A stretch of DNA of 36,353 nucleotides from Bdellovibrionales bacterium (GTDB taxonomy: Bacteria > Bdellovibrionota > Bdellovibrionia > Bdellovibrionales > UBA1609), in the NCBI GenBank assembly GCA_020628165.1, contig JAHDFM010000002.1, positions 118,818 through 155,170 on the forward strand, in the 5' to 3' direction. Numbering within the stretch: position 1 is the first letter of the stretch; each line of letters opens with the position of its first letter. Shown in pieces: positions 1 through 6,692 of the stretch. The position numbers and the translations under genes are program-made. The notes below the pieces were generated by a model. The model saw only the letters and a list, made by a program, of their open reading frames with translations. It did not search any database and had not been told where the DNA came from.

Positions 1-1038
1 TACATCACTTCACCAGATATACACAGCGCTTTCTTAAATCAACAGGCCATGAATCAAATAAAAAATATCAATGAGATTTTTACTGAATTCAGAGACTACA
101 TCACCTTTGATAACAATAATCCCACAGGTGAGTTCAAAGATTTAGCTAAAGACGCCATTGATAAACACTTACCAAAGTACACAGATGAACAGGTGAAGCA
201 ACACTTACTCAAAGCACAAGACATTGTTTTGAAGGCAGGTGTGACTCACATCAGGGACCTGACTTGTAGTGAACAACAATTTGAACAAGCTCTCAATTTG
301 CAAGCTACAGGTGAATTAAAAATTGTCGCGGATTTATTTTTTAAATTAACAAACTTTACACAGTTAAATAACCACATCAAAATGATCACTAAATTAAAAG
401 AAAAGCAGACGCCTTGGTTAAAAATTAAAGGAGTCAAAGTGTTCATTGATGGGGCGCTGGGTTCTGAAGGAGCCTTATTAAGTGAGCCTTATTTGAGTGG
501 TAAAAACGGGTTCAAACTTTTTAGTGACGCTGAGATCAAAACTATTTTTGAAAAGTGCAAAGAGAACTCATTAGAAGTCGCATTTCACACTATCGGAGAT
601 CAGTCGGCCTTAGATGTCTTAAGGGTGCTTGGCTCCATTGATGGAAATGTGACTTGTCACATTGAACACGCACAACTGTTATGTGATGAAGCCATTGCAC
701 TGATTCAGAAAAACAAAGTCATTTGTCATATGCAACCACAGCACTGGTTCAGTGATAAAGAGTGGTTACATCAAAAGATTTCACAAAAATTATTAAACCG
801 TCAATTTCGCTGGGCAGACTTAGAAGCTTTGGGAACACAGATCTATTTTGGCAGTGATGCCCCTGTTGAGCACATGAATGTTGGTGATGTCGTGAAGTGC
901 TTAAACAACTCTGAAGAGTCAGGAATCAAGCCCATCATTAAAGATGTAAAAAAATACCTAACTTATCCAGACACAAGCCCCATCCAAACTAAGACCTTTT
1001 TAAGTAAAGACTTAAAAGTTACCAAAATAGAATATTAA
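1..1038 (+). CDS. Amidohydrolase, YtcJ/Amidohydrolase_3-like, 5'-truncated by the window edge
   Basis: The reading frame is open from base 1, so this is the C-terminal 345 residues of a longer protein; the ATG at 49 is internal. The first residues (SPDIHSAFLNQQAM) match the 'H..W.N..AL' segment of YtcJ-type metal-dependent amidohydrolases. Further family motifs follow in order: GVKVFIDGALGS, FHTIGDQSALDVL, CHIEHAQLL, MQPQHWFSD and YFGSDAPVEHMN. These carry the downstream metal-binding histidines and the aspartate of the TIM-barrel site. The N-terminal HxH motif lies outside the window. Family members hydrolyse C-N bonds of small compounds, and the substrate here cannot be told. No signal peptide can be judged. 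The gene faces the minus-strand pilus operon tail to tail, with 42 bp between stops. Family is certain, substrate unknown. Confidence 0.88.
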   Translation, partial: YITSPDIHSAFLNQQAMNQIKNINEIFTEFRDYITFDNNNPTGEFKDLAKDAIDKHLPKYTDEQVKQHLLKAQDIVLKAGVTHIRDLTCSEQQFEQALNLQATGELKIVADLFFKLTNFTQLNNHIKMITKLKEKQTPWLKIKGVKVFIDGALGSEGALLSEPYLSGKNGFKLFSDAEIKTIFEKCKENSLEVAFHTIGDQSALDVLRVLGSIDGNVTCHIEHAQLLCDEAIALIQKNKVICHMQPQHWFSDKEWLHQKISQKLLNRQFRWADLEALGTQIYFGSDAPVEHMNVGDVVKCLNNSEESGIKPIIKDVKKYLTYPDTSPIQTKTFLSKDLKVTKIEY

Positions 1039-1080
1039 CTTCTATGAGCATTACATTAAGAGGCCATCTTATTATAAATA

Positions 1081-2031
1081 TCAAAACCCTTGTTTCACTG
1101 TTGGGGAGTTATTCACGGGTTTCTTTTTATCATCTCGTGAAGCGATGATCACTGCTGTAGTGACTAACCCAGCACCCAGCCATAACCATTTATTTTTATA
1201 CCACTTGGGTTTATTGATTTGAGCACTTAAGTTAATGCTAGGGGTCGGCTTGGGTTTGTGTGAGATCATTAAATCTTTAACAGGAGTGATTGTTTTTAGG
1301 TGTTGATCTTGGTTCGGCAAAACACAGTTGCTACTAAAAAAGATGACTCGCGACAGTTTTTTGTTTTCAGAAACATCGCAGGTAGAAGTGTCAAACCAAG
1401 TTAAATTGGGATCCCATTTTTTTAATGAAGCATATGTGTGTTGCTCAGAAATGGGCTCCATTTTATTACTCACTACAGTGATTAAGAAGGTATTAATAGG
1501 GAGTTGTACTTTGAGACCTGGGTACATGTCATATATTTGCCCATTGATAATTAATTTATCAAAGACTTGTAATCTTTCCGGAACGATCCAAGTTTTGAGT
1601 TTTTTATTATCTAAATTTGCAAAAGCTCCACCTTTTAAAAGCCTTTTGTATTTTTGAATGTGCTCCTTGTTATGAGACAGCTCGATGAGTTTTTCTAAAG
1701 ACTTTAATACAAGTTGTTGGCCATGCTCGTTAAGATGAACTTCATTGTAATAACTGACAACTCTTAGGTACAGAAGCTTTGCTCTGTAAAACTCTTTGTT
1801 GGTGTAATGGCTCTGAGCTTTTAAAAATACTTTTCTGATTTGTTTTTGCTCGGGAAGTTGTTCTAGGCTTTCAACAAATTGTTTAGAAAAAGTTTGGTAG
1901 AGATTTTTGTTTTTTGACACAAAAGAATAGTATTCGATATCGCTGGCGTTCATGTTCTGGACAATGGCAGTTTTAGCGTGTAGCCAGCAACCAGATATTA
2001 ATACTAAAAATAAGCTCATTAATTTTTTCAT
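1081..2031 (-). CDS. Envelope protein with PEGA-like segment, last gene of the Flp/Tad operon
   Basis: 316 residues, not recognised as a named family. It begins with a signal sequence whose end (LVLISGC) is an acceptable lipobox, so it may be a lipoprotein; cleavage after LHA by signal peptidase I is the alternative. Residues about 60-135 are helical and TPR-like. Residues about 150-190 (INGQIYDMYPGLKVQLP) resemble a PEGA-type beta domain. Residues about 275-296 form a hydrophobic segment (WLWLGAGLVTTAVIIAS) followed by a basic, polar tail. The ATG overlaps the previous stop as ATGA, and a GGAGG site lies 7 nt upstream inside that gene, so translation is probably coupled. Its position suggests an accessory part of the pilus assembly apparatus; this is inference from context. 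Confidence 0.7.
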   Translation of the reverse strand: MKKLMSLFLVLISGCWLHAKTAIVQNMNASDIEYYSFVSKNKNLYQTFSKQFVESLEQLPEQKQIRKVFLKAQSHYTNKEFYRAKLLYLRVVSYYNEVHLNEHGQQLVLKSLEKLIELSHNKEHIQKYKRLLKGGAFANLDNKKLKTWIVPERLQVFDKLIINGQIYDMYPGLKVQLPINTFLITVVSNKMEPISEQHTYASLKKWDPNLTWFDTSTCDVSENKKLSRVIFFSSNCVLPNQDQHLKTITPVKDLMISHKPKPTPSINLSAQINKPKWYKNKWLWLGAGLVTTAVIIASRDDKKKPVNNSPTVKQGF

Positions 2032-2507
2032 AAACTGTCCTCCGTTATGATCTTTCGTTTAGGTATGAATTTTCGTTTTTTAATGGTTTCATTGGGGGCG
2101 GTTGGGTTTTGTAAAGCCACCTTAAAAGGGCCAGGATAGGAGGTGATGACTTCAAGCTGTTCATTGGTGGCTAAGATTGCAAAGTGCTCTGAGTTTTTTA
2201 GACTTCGAATGAGTTTGATTTTTTGTAAAATCAGTTGAGCCTTCTTTTTGGCGTTGACCTGAAAAATATTTACAAGAGCATAGTTTTCAACTAAGGAATC
2301 AATAGATTCAATGTTTTCAATATCTAAGGCATAAAGGTTGTAGCCTTTAGGAATTAGAGTTTGAATGTCTGGACGATCAAATTGCTTTGCTTTGGGTTTT
2401 TCTTCACTCTGTATCTGCCAAATTAATATAGCTATCAAAAAAGTGACAGCGATGATGATGATGTTTTGTTGTGTTTCTGAAATATTTTTGCCAATTTTAA
2501 TTTTCAT
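2028..2507 (-). CDS. CpaB/RcpC-like Flp pilus assembly protein (short)
   Basis: About 159 residues from the ATG at 2507. A longer frame starting at a TTG (2537) exists but lacks a ribosome site and would overlap the 56-residue gene more deeply. Residues about 15-33 form one membrane helix (NIIIIAVTFLIAILIWQI). The periplasmic part has the layout of the CpaB/RcpC C-terminal region: IPKGYNLYALDI corresponds to the 'P.GmrAvtvpvd' strand, followed by a segment ending AILATNEQLEVI and FKVALQNP, like 'vtLavtpeqAekla ... lrLaLRnp'. CpaB proteins sit in the periplasm next to the Tad secretin. This one is shorter than usual (family about 250-300 residues). It overlaps its upstream neighbour by 11 bp and its downstream neighbour by 4 bp. 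Assignment is from motif memory and operon context. Confidence 0.6.
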   Translation of the reverse strand: MKIKIGKNISETQQNIIIIAVTFLIAILIWQIQSEEKPKAKQFDRPDIQTLIPKGYNLYALDIENIESIDSLVENYALVNIFQVNAKKKAQLILQKIKLIRSLKNSEHFAILATNEQLEVITSYPGPFKVALQNPTAPNETIKKRKFIPKRKIITEDSL

Positions 2508-2667
2508 AGTTCTTGTCCCAAAATTTTTTATTCTCAATTTGATTGATGTGAATATTCGTTTTTTGAAAAACGCTAAAAAAGCTCAAAATCACAAAGCTCA
2601 ATAAAAAGGTTAAAACTAAACAAAGGCTCACTAAAGTTTGTCCTTTTTCACAAGAATGGCTTGCCAT
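2497..2667 (-). CDS. 56-residue prepilin-like protein (TadE/TadG-type N-terminus)
   Basis: A small gene of 56 codons plus stop. It starts at ATG 2667 inside the 3' end of the upstream prepilin-like gene. The short leader MASHSCEKG is followed by QTLVSLCLVLTFLLSFVIL, the arrangement of class III prepilins, with cleavage expected after the glycine. The Flp pilin of the same operon has EKG before its own cleavage site. A good ribosome site (AAAGGA) sits 5 nt before the ATG. The mature part is one hydrophobic helix plus about 25 polar residues. It overlaps the preceding gene by 37 bp and the following CpaB-like gene by 11 bp. The glutamate usual at +5 is replaced by serine. Probably a minor pseudopilin. 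Confidence 0.72.
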   Translation of the reverse strand: MASHSCEKGQTLVSLCLVLTFLLSFVILSFFSVFQKTNIHINQIENKKFWDKNYEN

Positions 2668-3380
2668 TTGGGTCCTTTATTTATGTCAATGGTGGTTGAA
2701 CAGACCCCTTGAATAGACGGTTGCGCGACTTTACGGATGAGGGGAGCTATTAACTTGGTGTTGAAATCTTGCATGGTCCAACTTGCTGTGGTGATCTGCG
2801 CACTTTCAAAGCTGGAATCAAAATCGTAATCGGGGGTGAGAGTTGCACTTTGCTGAGGTTTCATTTCAAAGGGAAAGTCTGAGATGTGTATTTGGCTTTT
2901 TTTATTAAGCTCAAAGAGTTTCTTGCGCAGCAGGTTTTTTTGCGTTTTCCCATGCATCTTTGCGATGGCAATGTGTTTTTTTTGTCTAGCTGCAAAGAGG
3001 GTTTGCTCTGTAAGAACAGCGGTGTAACGAAGAGTGTTAGCTATGAGTTCTACATAAGTTTTACTTTGTTGTAACCTTTTGAGGGCCCGGTCGTGTTTGT
3101 CGCGCAAGCGCTCAGCTTTGGGGTTGAGTTTTTTTAGTTTGTACATTTGATAGCGAATCTTATCTTGGCCAATGAGCAAGTGCTTTCGACATAGGTTAAG
3201 GGCAGAGACATGCACATAGGAGTAGTTAGTGAAAGCCACGATCAAAAAACAAAGAGACAACAGTAAAGGCAGTAGGGTTAGTGTGGTGATCAAAACAAAG
3301 CCCTCCTGGTGGGCTTGATAAGAGTGTTGCGCAGTTGATAGCTGTGCTTTATTTTGAGTTTTGAATTTTTGAGTTTCCAT
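2631..3380 (-). CDS. Prepilin-like envelope protein, probable minor pseudopilin (TadG/TadE-like)
   Basis: 249 residues. After a polar 29-residue leader comes HQEG followed by FVLITTLTLLPLLLSL and a long hydrophobic stretch, which fits a prepilin peptidase site (cleavage after Gly) with an N-terminal helix. The +5 residue is Thr rather than Glu. The rest is basic and helical, rich in Lys, Gln and Leu, with two Cys in the mature region (CRKHLL near the helix and GVCSTT near the end). No start codon other than the ATG at 3380 lies before the hydrophobic segment, so the gene must overlap the preceding TadE-like gene by about 91 bp. This overlap is unusually long. No enzymatic motif was seen. Likely part of the Flp pilus tip or initiation complex; the role is inferred from context. 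Confidence 0.72.
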   Translation of the reverse strand: METQKFKTQNKAQLSTAQHSYQAHQEGFVLITTLTLLPLLLSLCFLIVAFTNYSYVHVSALNLCRKHLLIGQDKIRYQMYKLKKLNPKAERLRDKHDRALKRLQQSKTYVELIANTLRYTAVLTEQTLFAARQKKHIAIAKMHGKTQKNLLRKKLFELNKKSQIHISDFPFEMKPQQSATLTPDYDFDSSFESAQITTASWTMQDFNTKLIAPLIRKVAQPSIQGVCSTTIDINKGPKWQAILVKKDKL

Positions 3381-3667
3381 TCTATCCGTCCACGAGTTTG
3401 ATTAGCGTAACTCCTTAATTTGATACTTTTAATTTGCCCAAAAAAAATGACTTTGCTTAAACGATTTTTGAGCCACTTTTTGCAGAGGTAGCTGTTGTTT
3501 TCACGGATGGTGCAAACAACAGCTTCGTGCAATCCCACTTGTAATGAGACTTTGACATAAACAAAGTAGCTCAAAGACAAAATCATAAAAAAAACGACAA
3601 ACAGAACTTGCAGTGCAAATACACTTTCTATGAGACTGTTGCCAGATTCACCCCATAACTGATTCAT
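3290..3667 (-). CDS. TadE-like minor pseudopilin
   Basis: 125 residues. The N-terminus MNQLWGESG followed by NSLIESVFALQVLFVVFFMIL is a class III prepilin signature: Gly at the cleavage site, Glu at +5, then a long hydrophobic helix. TadE-family proteins have this layout and a length of 120-200 residues. They are processed by the TadV/FppA prepilin peptidase and help Flp pilus assembly. Two Cys (VVCTIRE and YLCKKW) may form a disulfide in the periplasm. The ATG shares one base with the stop of the upstream Flp pilin (TAATG), so the two are probably translationally coupled. Confidence 0.78.
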   Translation of the reverse strand: MNQLWGESGNSLIESVFALQVLFVVFFMILSLSYFVYVKVSLQVGLHEAVVCTIRENNSYLCKKWLKNRLSKVIFFGQIKSIKLRSYANQTRGRIEWKLKNSKLKIKHSYQLRNTLIKPTRRALF

Positions 3668-3933
3668 TATTTTTTAGGGCGCTTGTTGGCTCGGTTCATA
3701 AAGTCATTGAGTCCGCGCTTACGATACTCAGCTTCACTCACTTTAGGAGTTTCCACTTTTGCTTTAGAACTTTGCCCGCCAATAGCATTGGTGACATTGG
3801 TGAACTGTGAGTTCACTGTTTTTTGCAAAGCTTGCACTATGCCAATGGCTGACACAGCAATGAGTGCTACAATGATCAAGTACTCTATGAGCCCTTGCCC
3901 TTTTTCATTTTTAAATAACCTTTTGTGATTCAT
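3667..3933 (-). CDS. Flp/Fap-type pilin (class III type IVb)
   Basis: 88 residues. MNHKRLFKNEKG followed by QGLIEYLIIVALIAVSAIG is the classic Flp pilin processing site: cleavage after Gly, Glu at +5 and Tyr at +6, then a hydrophobic alpha-helix used for subunit packing. The mature C-terminus is polar and strongly basic (ends NRANKRPKK). At about 76 mature residues it is somewhat longer than many Flp pilins. A strong ribosome site (AGGAGG, 4 nt from ATG) fits a highly made structural subunit. It is the first gene of the minus-strand operon running to 1081. The operon here has no TadA ATPase, TadB/C platform, secretin or prepilin peptidase, which must lie elsewhere. Confidence 0.9.
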   Translation of the reverse strand: MNHKRLFKNEKGQGLIEYLIIVALIAVSAIGIVQALQKTVNSQFTNVTNAIGGQSSKAKVETPKVSEAEYRKRGLNDFMNRANKRPKK

Positions 3934-4328
3934 AGGCCCTCCTATTATTTAGGGCTATAAATACAAATATATAGGTCACGCATGTTCAGCTGAGTTTACG
4001 TTTAGGCAATAAATGTTCGTAAGCTGAATAATATGTACGGAGATCTTATTATATAATTTGGAGGCATCTCAATAGACTCAAATTCTTTGTTGTTTTGTGA
4101 CCGAAGTTCGCTTAGCAAAACTTTCTTCTATTGTCTTGAATGCAGATCAATAAGTTATCTTCTAATGGAATAGAATCGTTATAAACATACTAATTTGATA
4201 GCCCTATTAAAAGCTTTGAAAAAAAAATATAGAGCAAGAGATGTAAACAAGATAAATAAAAAGGTCTATGTCAGTTCAATGACGTTAAAACTATATGTCT
4301 TTAAATTATCTGAGGATGATAGGTTTTT
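3934..4328. other. Intergenic region upstream of the Flp pilin operon
   Basis: About 395 bp without a convincing gene. It should carry the promoter of the minus-strand pilin operon (AT-rich tracts at 3955-3985 read toward the gene) and the 3' end of the Lys-rich gene. No clear -35/-10 pair, terminator or repeat was found. An open plus-strand frame that starts here and runs into 4449 is the antisense of the Lys/Ala-rich gene and is not credible. Confidence 0.5.
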
Positions 4329-4616
4329 TTATTTTTTAGCTTTTTTCTTTTTAGCTGCAAGAGCTTCTTTTTCTTTTTTCTTGGCGGCACGCTTTTCAGC
4401 TCGGAGTGCTTTTTTCTTTTCGGCCTCTTCTTTTTTGCGGCGAAGATAAAGACTGTTTAAAATTTCAAAAGCTTCACGTTGAAGTAAGTTCTCGTAAACA
4501 AAACGATAGAAACCTTCAATCTCAGGGCTGCGTCTGAATTTTTTAACAGAACTTGGGATGTTTTCTGTTTTTGCAAAATCAATATTACCGTCTTTTGAAA
4601 GCTTAACTTTTGCCAT
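4329..4616 (-). CDS. Small basic protein with Lys/Ala/Glu-rich tail
   Basis: 95 residues, not assigned to a named family. The first about 60 residues look like a small globular region (KFRRSPEIEGFYRFVYENLLQREAFEILNSLY). The last 36 residues are almost only Lys, Ala, Glu and Arg and end KKKKAKK, like the low-complexity tails of histone-H1-like or ribosome-associated proteins. No signal peptide, so it should be cytoplasmic. A purine-rich site (AAAGGGG) precedes the ATG. It is transcribed divergently from folD across about 216 bp. Nucleic-acid binding is a guess from charge only. Confidence 0.7.
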   Translation of the reverse strand: MAKVKLSKDGNIDFAKTENIPSSVKKFRRSPEIEGFYRFVYENLLQREAFEILNSLYLRRKKEEAEKKKALRAEKRAAKKKEKEALAAKKKKAKK

Positions 4617-4832
4617 GAGGCCCCTTTAAATGGAGTGCAGGTTTAAATGCTAAAGTATTGAAATAGCTGTGATAAGTCAATTTTTTTATGAGGCTCTGTA
4701 AATCCTCTTTATCAATGAGCTTTTTTAAGGGGTTGCTGCTCTTTGGGCCGCGAAATAAATACCCACCTGAAGAGGTCTATGGTAATTCAAAAATCAAATA
4801 AATAAAATCTCAAACATCAGAGGTGTTGATCG

Positions 4833-5687
4833 GTGCTTAAATTAGACGGGTTGATGGTATCCAATAAATTACGTGAATCTTTGAGTGAAAACATTGAAAA
4901 ATGGAGTCAAGCCAGTGGCCGGAGGCCGGGGCTAACGGTGATTCTCGTTGGCAATGACCCGGCCAGTGAAGTGTACGTCAGCCATAAACACAAGGCTTGT
5001 CAAAAAGTGGGGATTCAGTCGGAAGTGATTAAGCTCGCTCACGACACTCAAATGGAACAGCTCAAACAAACCATTGAAACGTTGAATCTAGATAAACAGG
5101 TCGATGGAATCTTGGTGCAATTGCCTTTGCCTTCACACCTCAATGAACGAGAAGCCCTAGAGACTATAAACCCCAAAAAAGATCCCGATGCATTGACCAT
5201 CGAAAACATAGGGTTGTTCTTTGGGGGAGAGGGCCGAGTGAAATCGTGCACACCTAACGGAGTTATGGAAATTTTAAAATACTACGACATCCCCCTTTCT
5301 GGGAAAAAAGCAGTGGTCATTGGTCGCAGTAAAATTGTGGGCTTGCCAATGTTTAACTTATTACAACAAGCCAATTGCACAGTGACGTTGTGTCACTCAC
5401 GCACGGCCGACTTGAAAGAGCACACTCTTGAGGCCGATATCGTTGTTGTCGCAGCTGGCAAGCCGGAGTTCTTAGGTAAGGATGATTTTAAAAAAGGGGC
5501 CGTCATCATAGATGTTGGCATTCATCGCAAGCAGGTGGACGGAAAAAATAAACTTGTTGGCGATGTTCGTTATGACGAGCTAGAGGGTTGGGCCAGTGCG
5601 GCCACTCCTGTCCCAAAAGGAGTGGGGCCGATGACTATTACTATGCTTTTAAAGAACACCTTTGATCTTGCTAGGGACCAGGGTTAA
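4833..5687 (+). CDS. folD: Bifunctional methylenetetrahydrofolate dehydrogenase/cyclohydrolase FolD
   Basis: 284 residues, the normal length. FolD interconverts 5,10-methylene-, methenyl- and 10-formyl-tetrahydrofolate in the cytoplasm, linked to the glycine cleavage genes downstream through the shared one-carbon pool. Visible motifs: LVGNDPASEVYVSHKHKAC with the family's catalytic lysine (about K52), GILVQLPLP, the NADP-binding VVIGRSKIVGLPM and TPVPKGVGPMTITMLL. The usual KDVDG(F/L)HP segment reads KDPDALTIENIG, with Ala where Gly is typical, and the usual GRSNIVG and TPVPGGVG carry Lys substitutions. The start is GTG at 4833 with AGAGG about 9 nt upstream; no better in-frame ATG exists. 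Identity is secure; the substitutions are noted from memory of the family. Confidence 0.95.
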   Translation: MLKLDGLMVSNKLRESLSENIEKWSQASGRRPGLTVILVGNDPASEVYVSHKHKACQKVGIQSEVIKLAHDTQMEQLKQTIETLNLDKQVDGILVQLPLPSHLNEREALETINPKKDPDALTIENIGLFFGGEGRVKSCTPNGVMEILKYYDIPLSGKKAVVIGRSKIVGLPMFNLLQQANCTVTLCHSRTADLKEHTLEADIVVVAAGKPEFLGKDDFKKGAVIIDVGIHRKQVDGKNKLVGDVRYDELEGWASAATPVPKGVGPMTITMLLKNTFDLARDQG

Positions 5688-6061
5688 AAGCGGGAAACCG
5701 CATTAAATCTCCATCTCCACACTGCTTTACTCGTACTCAAACAGCCATAGACAGCGCCGCTCACCCTTGGTGAGCATCGCACCCATTGAACTCTGTGCGA
5801 GGAAAGCAGTGTGGAGATGGGGATTTAAACATCTATTCACTTTTAACTGCGTTGGTTTCAGTTTTCGTTGATGCACGAGTAGAATTTAATTTTTAACTGT
5901 TGAACTTTTTTACAGTTCTGAGCTTCTTTAACTTCTTTTCAACTTGTATTTCAGTTTTTCTTTTTAGTGATAAATTAGTGTTTTAAACAAATATTAATTT
6001 AGAGTCAGTATAAACAGATTAATATTTTTTGTTTTATTGATCTGCCAAGGAGAGAATTTTT
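5688..6061. other. Intergenic region between folD and a secreted-protein gene
   Basis: About 374 bp. It begins right after the folD stop with a small GCGG-GAAA-CCGC hairpin (5690-5701). This is followed by the long inverted repeat at 5704-5827 (separate entry). The stretch 5830-6050 is AT-rich and probably holds the promoter of the gene at 6062; no clear consensus promoter was found. Confidence 0.6.
5704..5827. repeat. 33-bp near-perfect inverted repeat with inner hairpin (MITE-like or structured RNA)
   Basis: The arm at 5704-5736 and the arm at 5795-5827 are reverse complements at 30 of 33 positions. Two of the three differences would be G-U pairs in RNA. Between them, GCTCACC (5759-5765) and GGTGAGC (5769-5775) form a perfect 7-bp hairpin with a 3-nt loop. 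The whole 124-bp unit could fold into one long stem with a branched top. It contains no gene. It may act as the folD terminator or processing site, or be a miniature inverted-repeat element. There is no T-run directly after it, which argues against a simple intrinsic terminator. Confidence 0.8.
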
Positions 6062-6646
6062 ATGAGCAAAATATTTTTAGTGATCTCATTACTATTCATG
6101 TCTAGTTATGCTTTTTCTTTTGATGAAGAACAACAAGAACAACAGCAAGAAATTGATAAGAAAGCGCTATATATTGCTGTTAATAATGCAATAAGTACGA
6201 CCATTGCTAATTCTTATGCTGGTGACGGTGAGTTTGCATTAGGTGATGTTACCGTTGGATTGGGGCTACGCTTTAGTAATGATGTTGAAGCTGAGATTTA
6301 TGCTGGAATCAGGGAACGTGAAACAGAAAACACGCATCAAATCACAGGGGCAAGCATACAGGTCCCTATATCAGTCTTTGTTGGTGACGATGCAACCCCA
6401 TGGTACACAGAAGTATCAGTTGAAAATGTTGATGCCAATGGCAATAAATTTGGCCTTGTCGATAGAACCACTCCTCGATTTGCAATCGGTCGCAAAATTA
6501 TTCAAAAAGAAAAATTTGATATTGAAGCCGACTGTGGCTGGAGTAAGGTTGAACGTCAACCATGGAGATCAGCTGACGATCAAGAACAAGTCAGAAAAAG
6601 TGGAAACTTAGATTGTTTTATATCTGTTAAAGCAAAGTTTAAGTAA
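6062..6646 (+). CDS. Secreted protein, possibly outer-membrane barrel-like, unknown function
   Basis: 194 residues with a clear signal peptide (MSKIFLVISLLFMSSYAFS, cleavage near FS-FD). A short Glu/Gln-rich stretch (DEEQQEQQQEID) follows. The mature part has alternating polar and hydrophobic strands (VTVGLGLRFSND, VEAEIYAGI, PISVFVG, WYTEVSVENV) and ends in FISVKAKFK, resembling a small beta-barrel or periplasmic beta protein. The ending is not a clean terminal-Phe outer-membrane signal. One Cys pair (ADCGW, LDCFI) could form a disulfide. A good site (AAGGAG) precedes the ATG. It stands alone, convergent with the transglycosylase gene. No family was recognised. Confidence 0.78.
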   Translation: MSKIFLVISLLFMSSYAFSFDEEQQEQQQEIDKKALYIAVNNAISTTIANSYAGDGEFALGDVTVGLGLRFSNDVEAEIYAGIRERETENTHQITGASIQVPISVFVGDDATPWYTEVSVENVDANGNKFGLVDRTTPRFAIGRKIIQKEKFDIEADCGWSKVERQPWRSADDQEQVRKSGNLDCFISVKAKFK

Positions 6647-6671
6647 ATTTATAATTTAGCTTAATTTTTTT
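6639..6671 (+). terminator. Probable intrinsic terminator of the secreted-protein gene
   Basis: TTAAGTAAAT (6639-6648) pairs with ATTTAGCTTAA (6654-6664) with one bulged G, followed by seven T at 6665-6671. The stem overlaps the stop codon of the gene. It is AT-rich, so weak. It lies between two convergent genes. Confidence 0.5.
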
Positions 6672-6692
6672 AACAAAGTGGAAATTTCAATA

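Noticed and set aside
2507-2537. TTG start giving ten extra residues to the CpaB-like protein
   Set aside because: No ribosome site precedes it, and the ATG at 2507 fits the coupled overlap with the 56-codon gene better.
4195-4449. Plus-strand frame rich in Phe/Ala/Ser
   Set aside because: It is the antisense of the Lys/Ala-rich tail of the gene at 4329-4616; its composition is the mirror of that low-complexity tract.
4624-4832. ZTP/pfl or folate riboswitch before folD
   Set aside because: A GGGCCGCG stretch hinted at it, but the remaining conserved parts and pairing could not be found.
6243-6611. 122-codon frame inside the secreted-protein gene
   Set aside because: It is an alternative frame of a gene with a clear signal peptide and ribosome site, and has no start signal of its own.
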